From Sporosarcina sp. FSL K6-1522 (GTDB lineage: Bacteria; Bacillota; Bacilli; Bacillales_A; Planococcaceae), in assembly GCF_038622445.1 (NCBI RefSeq), contig NZ_CP152019.1:1115501-1179500 (forward strand): 64,000 bases of DNA, given 5' to 3'. Made by a program: the position numbers and the translations under genes. Numbering within the stretch: position 1 is the stretch's first letter; the number at the start of each line of letters is the position of its first letter. The notes under the pieces are model-generated. The model ran no database searches, had not been told where the DNA came from, and worked only from the letters and a program-made list of their open reading frames with translations. Positions 24,972 through 33,918 of the stretch are shown in pieces.

Positions 24972-25679
24972 GTGAAAATTGAAGTATGGTCCGATTATGT
25001 ATGCCCATTTTGTTATATTGGCAAGCGTAGATTAGAAGAGGCATTGGCTGAGACAGGTCTTGGAGAACAAGCGGAGGTCGTCTTTAAAGCGTTTGAATTA
25101 GATCCCAATTCACCGGCGGTATCTGACATGAACATGGAGGAAGTGCTCGCGAAAAAGTATGGAACGACTGTGGCGGAAGCGAAGAAGATGACGGATAATG
25201 TAGCCGTTCAAGCGCAGTCTGTAGGGTTGAACTATGATTTTGCGAATATGACACCTGCAAATACGTTCAATGCACATCGTCTAGCGAAGTTGGCGGAGCA
25301 AGAGGGCGTTGGCGGGCAAGTTTCTGAACGTTTGTTACAGGCATACTTTGTGGATGCAGAGAAAATTGGCACAGAAGATGTGTTGTTGCGTATTGCAGAG
25401 GAATCTGGGATTTCTCAGGATCGCGCGAAGGAAGTCCTCGCGTCCGATGAATTCGCGACAGAGGTAAAAGGGGACATTGCAGAAGCAGGCCAAATTGGCG
25501 TGCAAGGCGTACCGTTTTTCGTCATTAACCGTAAGTATGCGATTTCTGGCGCGCAACCAGCTGAGGCTTTTGCTGATGCATTACGTAAAGTTGCGGAAGA
25601 AGAAGGCATTCAACCAGCTTTAAAAGTGCTAGGTGCTGAAGGAGAAGGACTTTGCACAGATGATGGCTGCGACATCTAA
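24972..25679 (+). CDS. DsbA-family oxidoreductase (FrnE-like)
   Basis: This 235-residue cytoplasmic thioredoxin-fold protein has the active site CPFC in MKIEVWSDYVCPFCYIGKRRLEEAL, the cis-proline loop GVQGVPFFVINRKYAISGAQ and an inserted helical domain, as in FrnE and 2-hydroxychromene-2-carboxylate isomerase relatives. There is no signal peptide. It ends with a second Cys pair (LCTDDGCDI). The start is GTG 24972, preceded by GTGGAGA. It probably has a redox or stress role; the partner is unknown. Confidence 0.87.
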   Translation: MKIEVWSDYVCPFCYIGKRRLEEALAETGLGEQAEVVFKAFELDPNSPAVSDMNMEEVLAKKYGTTVAEAKKMTDNVAVQAQSVGLNYDFANMTPANTFNAHRLAKLAEQEGVGGQVSERLLQAYFVDAEKIGTEDVLLRIAEESGISQDRAKEVLASDEFATEVKGDIAEAGQIGVQGVPFFVINRKYAISGAQPAEAFADALRKVAEEEGIQPALKVLGAEGEGLCTDDGCDI

Positions 25680-25685
25680 ATGAAG

Positions 25686-25730
25686 AAAGCGGGGCATATG
25701 ATCAATGATGATCGTATGCCCCGCTTTTTC
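25686..25730. terminator. Bidirectional terminator between the DsbA-like and yceI genes
   Basis: A long near-perfect stem (AAAGCGGGGCATATGATCA with its complement, one mismatch), with T and A runs on the two sides. Confidence 0.92.
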
Positions 25731-25737
25731 TTATTGA

Positions 25738-26265
25738 TTATTGTGCTGGGTTTAGTTGTAGTTCAAGTGTGATTTTAATGTCATCGCCTACAAGAACGCC
25801 ACCTGCTTCAAGTGTTTGGTTCCATGTAAGACCGAATTCTTTACGTGAAATTTTACTTTCTGCTTCGAAAGCTGCTACATCTACGCCCCAAGGGTTTTTC
25901 CCGATTCCTTCAAATTCAGCTGCAAATGTAATCTTTTTTGTAACGTCTTTAATCGTAATATCGCCGATAAGGTCATATTTGCTGCCGCCCTTTTTGACGA
26001 TATCAGTTGTTGTGAATGTAATCGCTGGGAAAGTTTCTGTATCAAAGAAATCAGCAGAGCGCAGGTGGTTGTCGCGGTCTGTGCTATTTGTTTGGATGGT
26101 TGTTGCATCAATTTTAAAGTCGATTTTTGCACCTGTTAAATCTTCAGGGTTACCTTCGAGTGTTCCTTCAAATCCTTCAAAGCGTCCTCGAACTTTTGAA
26201 ACCATCATGTGCTTAACTGAAAAACTTACATTCGTGTGTGAAGCGTCTACTGTCCATGTTGTCAT
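25738..26265 (-). CDS. yceI: YceI-family protein
   Basis: This 175-residue protein has the YceI lipocalin-like fold: TWTVDASHTNVSFSVKHMMVSKVRGRFEGFEG at the start, RDNHLRSADFFDTETFPAITFTTT in the middle and ISRKEFGLTWNQTLEAGGVLVGDDIKITLELQL at the end. The fold binds isoprenoid-like or other hydrophobic ligands; the function in Bacillales is unclear. There is no signal peptide, so it is cytoplasmic. ATG 26265 is preferred over 26277, which lies in the Shine-Dalgarno AAGGGA. The promoter is overlaid by tandem MhqR-like operators. Confidence 0.9.
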   Translation of the reverse strand: MTTWTVDASHTNVSFSVKHMMVSKVRGRFEGFEGTLEGNPEDLTGAKIDFKIDATTIQTNSTDRDNHLRSADFFDTETFPAITFTTTDIVKKGGSKYDLIGDITIKDVTKKITFAAEFEGIGKNPWGVDVAAFEAESKISRKEFGLTWNQTLEAGGVLVGDDIKITLELQLNPAQ

Positions 26266-26302
26266 TAAAAAAAACATCCCTTCAATAATAAGTTATGTTC
26301 TT

Positions 26303-26331
26303 ACTATATGCCGCATTTATCTCGAAGTCAA
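26303..26331 (-). promoter_or_regulatory. Promoter of yceI
   Basis: Read on the minus strand: TTGACT (26326-26331), exactly 17 bases, TATAGT (26303-26308). This is one of the best promoters in the window. The -35 and spacer overlap the first operator. Confidence 0.75.
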
Positions 26332-26335
26332 GATA
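26318..26335. promoter_or_regulatory. MhqR-like operator 1
   Basis: TATCTCGA-AG-TCAAGATA differs at two positions from the quinone-responsive MarR-type MhqR palindrome of Bacillus (TATCTCGAATTCGAGATA). It overlaps the yceI -35 element. Confidence 0.65.
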
Positions 26336-26337
26336 AA

Positions 26338-26355
26338 TATCTTAGTTTCGAGATA
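26338..26355. promoter_or_regulatory. MhqR-like operator 2
   Basis: TATCTTAG-TT-TCGAGATA, same length and orientation as operator 1 and 20 bases (two helical turns) from it, directly upstream of the yceI -35. Confidence 0.6.
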
Positions 26356-26690
26356 AATAGTCTCAGTTGATAATCAATATGATAGCCAGTGCATGTAGAA
26401 TTCACTTTATGCGGCATGTGAGTGTGCTATACATATATACATTACCCGCATGGAGGACAATATAAACTGAACCAAAGAATTCCGCTAACAACGCTTGCGG
26501 TCGCCGGAGCTAAAGAGTAGATGAAAATCATAAGTTTGATCTATATAGCATGACAGTGGATTCAAAGGAATTTTTCATTCTTTTGAATCGGCGTATTCTG
26601 AATTTAAGATCAGTAAGAATTCCTTGTCAAAAGAAAGGATTCCAAGCATACTTATAAAAGTGAACGTTTTTTTGAAAGGATTGGGTGTTG
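26356..26690. other. 335-bp interval upstream of murB
   Basis: There is no gene. It holds an imperfect inverted repeat GATTCAAAGGAA/TTCTTTTGAATC (about 26560-26590) and a weak promoter candidate TTGTCA, 17 bases, CATACT before murB. Confidence 0.5.
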
Positions 26691-27605
26691 ATGGTAAAGC
26701 ATCATTGGTTTGATGAGTTGAAAAGTGAAATTACACAAGGTGTTCTATTGATAGATGAACCATTATGTAAGTATACGATGACGAAACTAGGTGGTTGTGC
26801 GGATTTACTCGTTATTCCTGGTAATGAGAAAGAGACGGAAGCCACTGTGCGCTATGCGCATACAAACAATATCCCGCTCTTATTGCTTGGTAATGGCTCG
26901 AATATGGTTGTTAGGGATGGTGGCGTCAGAGGGATTGTTCTTCATTTGGCGAAGCTTGATGGGATTAAAATCGAGGGGACAGCTGTCCATGCGGAAGCAG
27001 GCGCGCTCATTATCGATGTTTCTAAACGTGCAGCTGCAGAGACTTTAACGGGTCTTGAGTTTGCCTGTGGGATTCCGGGTTCTATTGGCGGGGCTATGGC
27101 GATGAATGCCGGCGCATATGGTGGAGAAATTCAAGACATCATTGTCCAAGCGACTGTGTTAACGAAATCTGGAGAACGTTTGATTTTGAATAAAGAAGAG
27201 CTTGAACTAGGTTACCGAAAAAGTATCATTGCGAAAGAAGGCTACTATGTACTATCTGCGGACTTCCGTCTTGCTGAAGGGGACCAAGCAGCTATCGATG
27301 CAAAGGTGGCGGACTTAACATTCCAACGCGAATCCAAGCAACCGCTTGAATATCCTTCGGCAGGGAGTGTTTTTAAACGACCACCAGGCCATTTTGCAGG
27401 GAAACTGATTCAAGATTGTGGTTTACAAGGAAAAGGACATGGCGGAGCAGAAGTATCCCTGAAGCATGCGGGCTTTATCATCAATAAAGACAACGCAACC
27501 GCTTCGGACTATGTTCAGACTATCGACATGGTAAAAGCCGAAGTGAAAAAGCAATTTGGGATTGAGTTAGAGCTTGAAGTGAAAATTGTCGGCGAAGAAG
27601 CCTAG
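26691..27605 (+). CDS. murB: UDP-N-acetylenolpyruvoylglucosamine reductase
   Basis: MurB reduces UDP-GlcNAc-enolpyruvate to UDP-MurNAc in peptidoglycan synthesis, using NADPH and FAD. This 304-residue protein has MTKLGGCADLLVIP, the FAD-binding LLLGNGSNMVVRDGG, GLEFACGIPGSIGGAMAMNAGAYGGE, the YRKSI active-site region, GSVFKRPPG with the catalytic Ser, and GAEVSLKHAGFIIN. These mark the shorter MurB class of Gram-positives. I chose ATG 26691; GTG 26685 and TTG 26688 are closer to the Shine-Dalgarno GAAAGGA and remain possible. Confidence 0.95.
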   Translation: MVKHHWFDELKSEITQGVLLIDEPLCKYTMTKLGGCADLLVIPGNEKETEATVRYAHTNNIPLLLLGNGSNMVVRDGGVRGIVLHLAKLDGIKIEGTAVHAEAGALIIDVSKRAAAETLTGLEFACGIPGSIGGAMAMNAGAYGGEIQDIIVQATVLTKSGERLILNKEELELGYRKSIIAKEGYYVLSADFRLAEGDQAAIDAKVADLTFQRESKQPLEYPSAGSVFKRPPGHFAGKLIQDCGLQGKGHGGAEVSLKHAGFIINKDNATASDYVQTIDMVKAEVKKQFGIELELEVKIVGEEA

Positions 27606-27698
27606 AAAAGCGGAAGCGCCTTACAAGCGGTCGCCTGGCTTATGGCGGGAGGCATCCGCAAGCGCTGAGCGGTGTTGGGAAGATTCTTTTGTTCAATA
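27605..27698 (+). repeat. Interspersed GC-rich repeat, family A, copy 1
   Basis: The stretch from CTGGCTTATGG (27635) through GGAGGCATCCGCAAGCG and AGATTCTTTTGTTCAAT recurs at 60841-60914 with few differences. It sits in non-coding DNA after murB. Confidence 0.75.
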
Positions 27699-27706
27699 TA
27701 TACAAT

Positions 27707-27748
27707 AAAAAAGCGGATGACCTTTATAAAATCGGTCATCCGCTTTTA
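27707..27748. terminator. Bidirectional terminator between murB and the Usp-like gene
   Basis: Perfect stem AAAAGCGGATGACC / GGTCATCCGCTTTT with A-rich and T-rich flanks. Confidence 0.9.
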
Positions 27749-27753
27749 TCTAT

Positions 27754-28425
27754 TCACTTTACTTTGCAATTGAATAAAGAAGGATCAGTTACCTGGTCGT
27801 CTGTTACATGCACTTGGCACATTTTGTTGTTGCTCATAAATTTGAAAATCCCATTATTGAAATCGGTGCCGATTTCCTTAAAGAAAATCCCTTCAAAACG
27901 AGCTTCTTTTGATAATGTGAAGCAGACGCGGAAGCCATCGCCATCTTCCATTAAATAAGCGCGTACACCTTTTTCGAAGATGCCATCGATTTCATCTTTG
28001 ATGGCGCGGTCAACAGATACAACATGAAAGTCTACAAACGAAATTTCGCGTAAGAGTACGTTCATAAACGAGCCTTTTGTAATCTCTTCCCATCTGCTTT
28101 GAGCCGTTTGACCGATAATGATTTGAGTAATGTTACGTGAATGTGCAACTTCCTTAATAACTTTAGCGAAAGGGCGTTTTTCGTTATCTTGTATAATAAA
28201 TTCTTCTACGTCTAATTCTTCGGCAAGTGCTTGCCATTTCTCCACGTATTCGGATTTTTCTGCATCAAATTCGTCATAAGGAAGCGGATCAACCGTTAAA
28301 ATATATAGGGGACAATCCATGATTGTCGCCATCTTATGTCCGCGTCTAATGAGACGTTCACCATTTGGACCGTAGTAGACACAAACGAGAATACTCTCGT
28401 CCATACGACCTTTTACTTTGCCCAT
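27754..28425 (-). CDS. Universal-stress-like protein related to the KdpD sensor region
   Basis: This 223-residue cytoplasmic protein begins with a UspA/KdpD-type nucleotide-binding domain (ILVCVYYGPNGERLIRRGHKMA, ..LYILTVDP..., ITQIIIGQTAQSRWEEITKGS) of about 130 residues. The rest (about 140-223) is a separate module without a recognised family. There are no membrane helices or kinase motifs, so it is not KdpD itself. ATG 28425 is 9 bases after GAGGTG; a GTG at 28437 lies in that site. A stress or potassium/cyclic-nucleotide-sensing role is only a guess. Confidence 0.72.
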   Translation of the reverse strand: MGKVKGRMDESILVCVYYGPNGERLIRRGHKMATIMDCPLYILTVDPLPYDEFDAEKSEYVEKWQALAEELDVEEFIIQDNEKRPFAKVIKEVAHSRNITQIIIGQTAQSRWEEITKGSFMNVLLREISFVDFHVVSVDRAIKDEIDGIFEKGVRAYLMEDGDGFRVCFTLSKEARFEGIFFKEIGTDFNNGIFKFMSNNKMCQVHVTDDQVTDPSLFNCKVK

Positions 28426-28757
28426 GACGGTAGTCACCTCTTAAATGTTATAGTTTAGCCAAATTTTTTGAAACGGAGTACGCATTGAAAACCAAGCTAT
28501 TATATAAGAAAATAAACCATTTGGCAAGAGTATGGCGAACTGAAAAGCCATAAAGTGCGAAGCATACGTTTTTGGTGTATAATTCTTTGTATAATGTTAT
28601 AGAAATTCCCCTAGAATGGGTATCTTTAGCTACCTATTATGCCGTCAGTTGCGATATGAGTCAAGCCTGTCCTACACAACATCCATTAGAGGATGCAATA
28701 CCCCTTAAGAATATTCCATTTCAACTGCATACATTCGCTTAGTATTGGAGGTTACAT
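28426..28757. other. 332-bp intergenic region with the mrp operon leader
   Basis: Two TATAAT motifs (about 28577-28582 and 28590-28595) lie about 170 bases before mrpA, implying a long 5' leader. The leader contains the small hairpin CATCC-ATTAGA-GGATG (about 28681-28696). No known riboswitch could be recognised. Confidence 0.5.
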
Positions 28758-31172
28758 TTGTTGATCATTACATTCGCCATTTTACTTCCATTTTTGGTTG
28801 CTATTCTCATACCGTCTTTATATAAGAGAATACCAAGTCGGAAAATTGGGTGGTTTGTCTTACTTGTTCCACTTACATTGTTCATCATACTTGCTGGTTT
28901 TATCCCCACTGTTGCTGAAGGGGAAACCTATATACATACAATTAAATGGATTGATTCGGCAGGTATAAATTTCACAACCTATCTTGATGGTCTTAGTATG
29001 ATTTTTGGGTTGCTTATTACTGGGGTAGGGAGTTTGGTTATTCTCTATTCTATATATTATTTGTCTGAACGCGAGGCACTAGGGCGTTTTTACGTTTATC
29101 TGCTCATGTTTATGGGAGCGATGCTTGGCGTTATTTTTTCAGATAATCTAATGGTGCTATACGTTTTTTGGGAATTGACGAGTATTTCTTCGTTTTTGTT
29201 AATTGCATTTTGGTATCACCGCAAGAAATCCCGTTATGGGGCGCAAAAGTCGATGCTCATTACGGTGTCCGGTGGCGTGGCAATGCTTGCGGGTTTCCTC
29301 ATGCTGCATATGCTGACAGGCTCATTTAGTGTACGGGATATTATTGCGACGATTGGTCAGTATACCGATGAAAGTTTGTTTGTACCTGCGATGCTCCTCG
29401 TTTTGCTAGGTGCATTTACGAAATCGGCACAGTTTCCGTTTCATATTTGGTTGCCGGATGCGATGGAAGCACCAACGCCAGTTAGTGCTTATTTACACTC
29501 CGCGACGATGGTGAAGGCGGGGATTTACCTTGTTGCGCGTTTCACACCTGTATTTGGTGGCGAAGCGATTTGGTTTTACACGGTGAGTTGTGTCGGGATT
29601 TTTACGCTGTTCTGGGGTTCTTTCAATGCGGTGCGACAGACGGATTTAAAGGCGTTGCTAGCTTATTCAACAATTAGTCAGCTCGGTTTAATCATGTGTT
29701 TGTTTGGTCTTGGATCTGCAGCCCTGAACGAGGGTTATAGTGCTGATTCTGTTATTTACACACAGGCGACGTTTGCTGCACTCTTTCACCTCATTAACCA
29801 TTCGACGTTTAAAGGTGCGCTTTTCATGGTTGTGGGTATCATTGACCATGAAGTGGGAACGCGGGATATTCGTCGACTGGGTGGTTTAATGGCCTTTATG
29901 CCTGTTACTTTTTCGATTGCACTGATCGGTAGCTTCTCGATGGCTGGTTTGCCGCCGTTTAATGGTTTTCTGAGTAAGGAAATGTTTTTTGATTCGTTAT
30001 TAAATGCGCGTAATCTAGATATTTTTGAGATGGGGACATGGGGAACGTTATTTCCTGTCGTAGCTTGGATTGCGAGCGTCTTAACGTTTGTCTATAGCAT
30101 GATTATTGTGTTTCAGACTTTCTTAGGTGAGCATCAGCCGAATCGGTTGGATCGGCAAGCGCATGAAGCACCGGCTGGCATGCTCGTTGCACCGTCGATT
30201 CTCGCGGTTCTTGTAGTGGGGATTTTCTTCTTCCCGAACATTGTAGCTAATTATGTGTTGCGCCCTGCTATGCAGGCTGTTTATCCGCCGTTTGAAGGGG
30301 CAGAAGGGCTTGTACCGCATATATCTGCTTGGCATGGCTTTACGTATACGCCGCTGTTACTGACAATCGGTGTGGTTCTTGTAGGGGTGCTGTTGTATAA
30401 GTTCCTGCGCTATTGGCGGGGTGTGTATACAATTGCGCCGCTAAGTTGGAACTTGGACACGCTTTATAATGGGATCTTAATGCGAGCGGAGCAAGGATCT
30501 ACTTTCCTGACACGTTTGTATATGACGGGTTATCTGCGTGATTATCTAGCGTATATTTTTATATTCTTCACGTTTATTGTAGGTGGCACGTTATTTTTAA
30601 ACGGTTCTTATTCGTTTGATTTATCAAATGATGCGCCGATTATGTTGAATGAGTACATTATCATTTTTGTCATGATGGGGGCAGCGATTGCCATTATATT
30701 TGCGAAGTCCCGTATGACGGCGATTGTATTGAATGGGGTACTTGGTTATTCCATTGCCATTTTCTTTGTGGTGTTTCGTGCACCTGACTTAGCATTGACA
30801 CAAATCATTGTAGAAACAGTGACGACTGCGTTATTCTTACTGTGCTTCCATTACTTACCTGAATGGAAACGGGAGAAGTTAACGCGATTTACTAAAGTAA
30901 AGAATGCGCTGATTGCGGTGTCAGTCGGTACGGTTGTGACAATATTGGCGCTATCAGTGCAAGGAAATAAAATGTTCGATTCGATTTCGGTGTATTTTGA
31001 AGATGCGTATGAACTTGCAGGTGGAAAAAACATTGTTAACACCATTTTGGGGGATTTCCGTGCATTCGATACGATGCTGGAAGTCGTTGTACTTTTCATC
31101 GCTGGAATCGGTGTCTTTACGCTTATTAAGTTGAAGGCAAGAAAGGAGGAGCAGGACGTTGAAGATCAATGA
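28758..31172 (+). CDS. mrpA: Na+/H+ antiporter subunit A
   Basis: MrpA is the largest subunit of the multi-subunit Na+/H+ antiporter used for sodium and alkali tolerance. This 804-residue protein is a NuoL/complex I relative: FWELTSISSFLLIAFWYHR with the key Glu, the proton-channel helix GAFTKSAQFPFHIWLPDAMEAPTPVSAYLHSATMVKAG, and a C-terminal MrpB-like extension (MLNEYIIIFVMMGAAIAIIF...DLALTQIIVETVTTALFLL). The length equals Bacillus MrpA (about 800). The start is TTG, either 28758 or 28761, behind GGAGGT. It is the first gene of the seven-gene operon. Confidence 0.96.
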   Translation: MLIITFAILLPFLVAILIPSLYKRIPSRKIGWFVLLVPLTLFIILAGFIPTVAEGETYIHTIKWIDSAGINFTTYLDGLSMIFGLLITGVGSLVILYSIYYLSEREALGRFYVYLLMFMGAMLGVIFSDNLMVLYVFWELTSISSFLLIAFWYHRKKSRYGAQKSMLITVSGGVAMLAGFLMLHMLTGSFSVRDIIATIGQYTDESLFVPAMLLVLLGAFTKSAQFPFHIWLPDAMEAPTPVSAYLHSATMVKAGIYLVARFTPVFGGEAIWFYTVSCVGIFTLFWGSFNAVRQTDLKALLAYSTISQLGLIMCLFGLGSAALNEGYSADSVIYTQATFAALFHLINHSTFKGALFMVVGIIDHEVGTRDIRRLGGLMAFMPVTFSIALIGSFSMAGLPPFNGFLSKEMFFDSLLNARNLDIFEMGTWGTLFPVVAWIASVLTFVYSMIIVFQTFLGEHQPNRLDRQAHEAPAGMLVAPSILAVLVVGIFFFPNIVANYVLRPAMQAVYPPFEGAEGLVPHISAWHGFTYTPLLLTIGVVLVGVLLYKFLRYWRGVYTIAPLSWNLDTLYNGILMRAEQGSTFLTRLYMTGYLRDYLAYIFIFFTFIVGGTLFLNGSYSFDLSNDAPIMLNEYIIIFVMMGAAIAIIFAKSRMTAIVLNGVLGYSIAIFFVVFRAPDLALTQIIVETVTTALFLLCFHYLPEWKREKLTRFTKVKNALIAVSVGTVVTILALSVQGNKMFDSISVYFEDAYELAGGKNIVNTILGDFRAFDTMLEVVVLFIAGIGVFTLIKLKARKEEQDVEDQ

Positions 31173-31581
31173 TGTTATTTTAGAAACCGTGACCAAAATT
31201 GTTGTGTTTATCATTTTGACCTTCGGGGTGGAGCTATTTCTGTCGGGGCACAACAATCCTGGCGGTGGCTTCATCGGCGGCCTTGTCTTGTCCTCCGCAT
31301 TTGTCTTGCTCTATTTGGTTCACGATATTGAAGGGGTGCATAAAGGCATTCCTTTCGATTTTAAGAAAATTGCTGCATTCGGTGTGTTATTGGCGGTTGG
31401 GACAGGCGTTGGTGCAACCTTGTTTGGTGCAGATTTCTTAACGCAATCCGCTAGTCATTTCAATTTACCGATATTTGGAGAGACGGAGCTATCGACGGTA
31501 GTCCTTTTTGAGGCAGGTGTGGCGTTAACCGTTGTCGGTGTTGTGGTTACGATTATTTTAAGTATTAGTGAGGATGTGTAG
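31159..31581 (+). CDS. mrpB: Na+/H+ antiporter subunit B
   Basis: This 140-residue, four-helix subunit has the MrpB signature SGHNNPGGGFIGGLVLSSAFVLLYL. The TTG start at 31159 lies 14 bases inside mrpA behind AGGAGGAGC, so translation is coupled. It forms part of the membrane antiporter core with MrpA, C and D. Confidence 0.95.
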   Translation: MKINDVILETVTKIVVFIILTFGVELFLSGHNNPGGGFIGGLVLSSAFVLLYLVHDIEGVHKGIPFDFKKIAAFGVLLAVGTGVGATLFGADFLTQSASHFNLPIFGETELSTVVLFEAGVALTVVGVVVTIILSISEDV

Positions 31582-31584
31582 CGG

Positions 31585-31923
31585 ATGGAAACGTTAATAA
31601 CGATACTTGTCGGCGTGCTGGTAACGGTTGCGGTCTATTTGCTGCTGTCCCGTAATTTAATACGAGTGATTTTGGGAACGGCAATTCTGTCGCATGCCGT
31701 CCATTTATTGTTGATGACGATGGGTGGCTTAAAAAAGGGGAGTGTACCGTTGCTTGGGGAAGAGGCAGAGAGCTACGTGGATGCTTTGCCGCAGGCGTTG
31801 ATTTTAACAGCGATTGTCATTAGCTTTGCTGTCACGGCATTTTTACTAGTACTCGCTTATCGTACATATAAAGAAACAGGATTGGATGATCTTGACGCAT
31901 TGAGAGGTTTTGAAGATGAATAA
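31585..31923 (+). CDS. mrpC: Na+/H+ antiporter subunit C
   Basis: This 112-residue, three-helix subunit is homologous to NuoK. It has LLSRNLIRVILGTAILSHAVHLLLM and ALILTAIVISFAVTAFLLVLAYR, with the acidic residue in DALPQALILTA. It starts 3 bases after mrpB and its stop overlaps the mrpD start. Confidence 0.95.
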   Translation: METLITILVGVLVTVAVYLLLSRNLIRVILGTAILSHAVHLLLMTMGGLKKGSVPLLGEEAESYVDALPQALILTAIVISFAVTAFLLVLAYRTYKETGLDDLDALRGFEDE

Positions 31924-33394
31924 TATTGTTGTCATGCCCATGATTATTCCACTTCTAACGGGCATTGTCCTCGTATTTTTAAGACCTTATGTGAAAGCGC
32001 AACGCGTGTTTAGTATTGTGTCTATTGTTGCAACGATTGCAGTTAGTATTTATTTATTAAATCGAATCCAAACAGATGGCATTTTGCGACTGGACTTCGG
32101 TGGATGGATGCCGCCCTTTGGGATTTTGTTTGTAGCGGATTCGTTTGCGATGTTGTTGGTCGTGACGACGGCCATTGTGACGGGGATTCTATTGTTCTAT
32201 GCGTTTTCTTCCATTGGAAAGGCGCATGAAAATATGTTTTTTTATCCATTTGTCTTTTTCCTTGTGGCGGGCGTTAATGGCTCGTTTTTAACAGGGGATT
32301 TGTTTAATCTGTTTGTCTGTTTCGAAGTGATGCTTCTTTCCTCTTATGTGCTTATTACGCTTGGAGGACGGAAAGTGCAGCTAGTTGAATCCATTAAGTA
32401 TGTTTCAATCAATGTCTTGTCTTCATGGTTTTTCTTGTTGGCGATTGCGTACTTATATGGAACGGTTGGGACGCTCAATATGGCGCATTTGTCGGTTCGT
32501 ATCGCAGAAGTTGGGCAAGGGCCTTTGCTGACCGTCATTAGTGTGATTTTCCTCATTGTCTTTAGTTTAAAAGCGGGATTGCTGTTGTATTTCTGGTTGC
32601 CAGGATCGTATAGTTCTCCACCTACAGTCGTTGCAGCCTTATTCGGTGCATTGCTGACGAAAGTGGGGATTTATGCGATGTTCCGCGTGTTCACGCTGAT
32701 TTTTTACCATGAGCCAGGCGTGACACATATGCTGATTGGGGTAATGGCTGCTATTACGATGATTGGTGGAAGTATTGGTGCGATTGCCTTTAATGATGTA
32801 CGGCAGATTGTTTCTTATAATGTGATCATTGCAGTCGGCTTCATTCTTGTAGGGCTTGCAGTGTCGACAGAAGTGGCGATTCAAGGTTCCATCTATTATT
32901 TAATTCACGACATGATTATTAAAGCATTGTTATTCCTACTTGCGGGGACGATGATTTATTTAACAGGGACGGCTAAAATTGAAAAGATGAGTGGACTAAT
33001 CCGCAACTATCCGCTGCTTGGTTGGTTGTTCTTCCTTACAATGTTGTCGTTAGCTGGGATTCCACCACTTAGTGGCTTTATCGGGAAAGTGTATGTCGGG
33101 CAAGGTGCGATTGAAGCGGGCTCCTTTGTGTTGTTGGGCATTGGGTTCTTTTCAAGTATTTTAGTGTTGTATTCGCTGTTGCGGATTTTCATGAATTGCT
33201 TCTGGGGCGAAACGATTATTAATGAAGATGATGACGTGCCACTTTCAAAAGGGATGCTTGTTCCATGTGTGTTGTTTGGCTTACTGACGATTGGACTTGG
33301 GTTCGGGGCAGAAGGAATTGCACTATATGTAAGTGATGCGGCTCATACGCTGATGAATCCCGATGTGTATATTCAAGCTGTTTTGAAGGAATAG
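31916..33394 (+). CDS. mrpD: Na+/H+ antiporter subunit D
   Basis: This 492-residue proton-channel subunit is homologous to NuoM/NuoN: GDLFNLFVCFEVMLLSSYVLITLGG with the essential Glu, SLKAGLLLYFWLPGSYSSPPTVVAALFGALLTKVGIYA with the key lysines, and FLTMLSLAGIPPLSGFIGKVY. I chose ATG 31916, 8 bases after GAGAGG; an in-frame TTG at 31910 is less well placed. It overlaps mrpC by 8 bases. Confidence 0.95.
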   Translation: MNNIVVMPMIIPLLTGIVLVFLRPYVKAQRVFSIVSIVATIAVSIYLLNRIQTDGILRLDFGGWMPPFGILFVADSFAMLLVVTTAIVTGILLFYAFSSIGKAHENMFFYPFVFFLVAGVNGSFLTGDLFNLFVCFEVMLLSSYVLITLGGRKVQLVESIKYVSINVLSSWFFLLAIAYLYGTVGTLNMAHLSVRIAEVGQGPLLTVISVIFLIVFSLKAGLLLYFWLPGSYSSPPTVVAALFGALLTKVGIYAMFRVFTLIFYHEPGVTHMLIGVMAAITMIGGSIGAIAFNDVRQIVSYNVIIAVGFILVGLAVSTEVAIQGSIYYLIHDMIIKALLFLLAGTMIYLTGTAKIEKMSGLIRNYPLLGWLFFLTMLSLAGIPPLSGFIGKVYVGQGAIEAGSFVLLGIGFFSSILVLYSLLRIFMNCFWGETIINEDDDVPLSKGMLVPCVLFGLLTIGLGFGAEGIALYVSDAAHTLMNPDVYIQAVLKE

Positions 33395-33435
33395 ACATGC
33401 CCTGTATATGTAGTGGAAAGAAGAGGTGATGGCGG

Positions 33436-33918
33436 ATGCCGGCTCAATTATTATTGAATTTATTCATCGCTTTCCTTTGGATGACGTTAATAGATGAAGA
33501 TGAATTGAAATTCACGACATTTTTTGCGGGCTTTCTAGTGGGAATCGGGATTATTTTTTTCATGCACCGATTTTTCGGGACGCAGTTTTACTTACGTCGT
33601 TTGTATTCGACGATTAAATTAATCTTCATATTTATATCAGAATTGACGCAGTCAAGTATTATTGTGCTAAAACAAATATTAAGTCCGAGGCTGAAAATTA
33701 AACCAGGGATTTTTAAATATGAAACCGTTTTGAAAAGTGATGTGGAAGTGACCATGTTGTCGCTATTACTGACGTTAACCCCGGGATCAGTGGTGATGGA
33801 AGTATCTCCAGAGGGCAATATCCTTTATATTCATGCGATGGATGTGGAGCAATCGAAGGATGCATTGTTAAACCAGTTGGGGAATTTTGAGAAGGCCATT
33901 ATGGAGGTGACCCGCTGA
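33436..33918 (+). CDS. mrpE: Na+/H+ antiporter subunit E
   Basis: This 160-residue subunit has two or three N-terminal membrane helices and a soluble C-terminal part with the family motif MLSLLLTLTPGSVVMEVSPEGNILYIHAMD. It is the first of the E-F-G group, which is needed for full antiport and complex assembly. It follows mrpD by 41 bases, the only real gap in the operon. The stop shares a base with the mrpF start. Confidence 0.94.
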   Translation: MPAQLLLNLFIAFLWMTLIDEDELKFTTFFAGFLVGIGIIFFMHRFFGTQFYLRRLYSTIKLIFIFISELTQSSIIVLKQILSPRLKIKPGIFKYETVLKSDVEVTMLSLLLTLTPGSVVMEVSPEGNILYIHAMDVEQSKDALLNQLGNFEKAIMEVTR

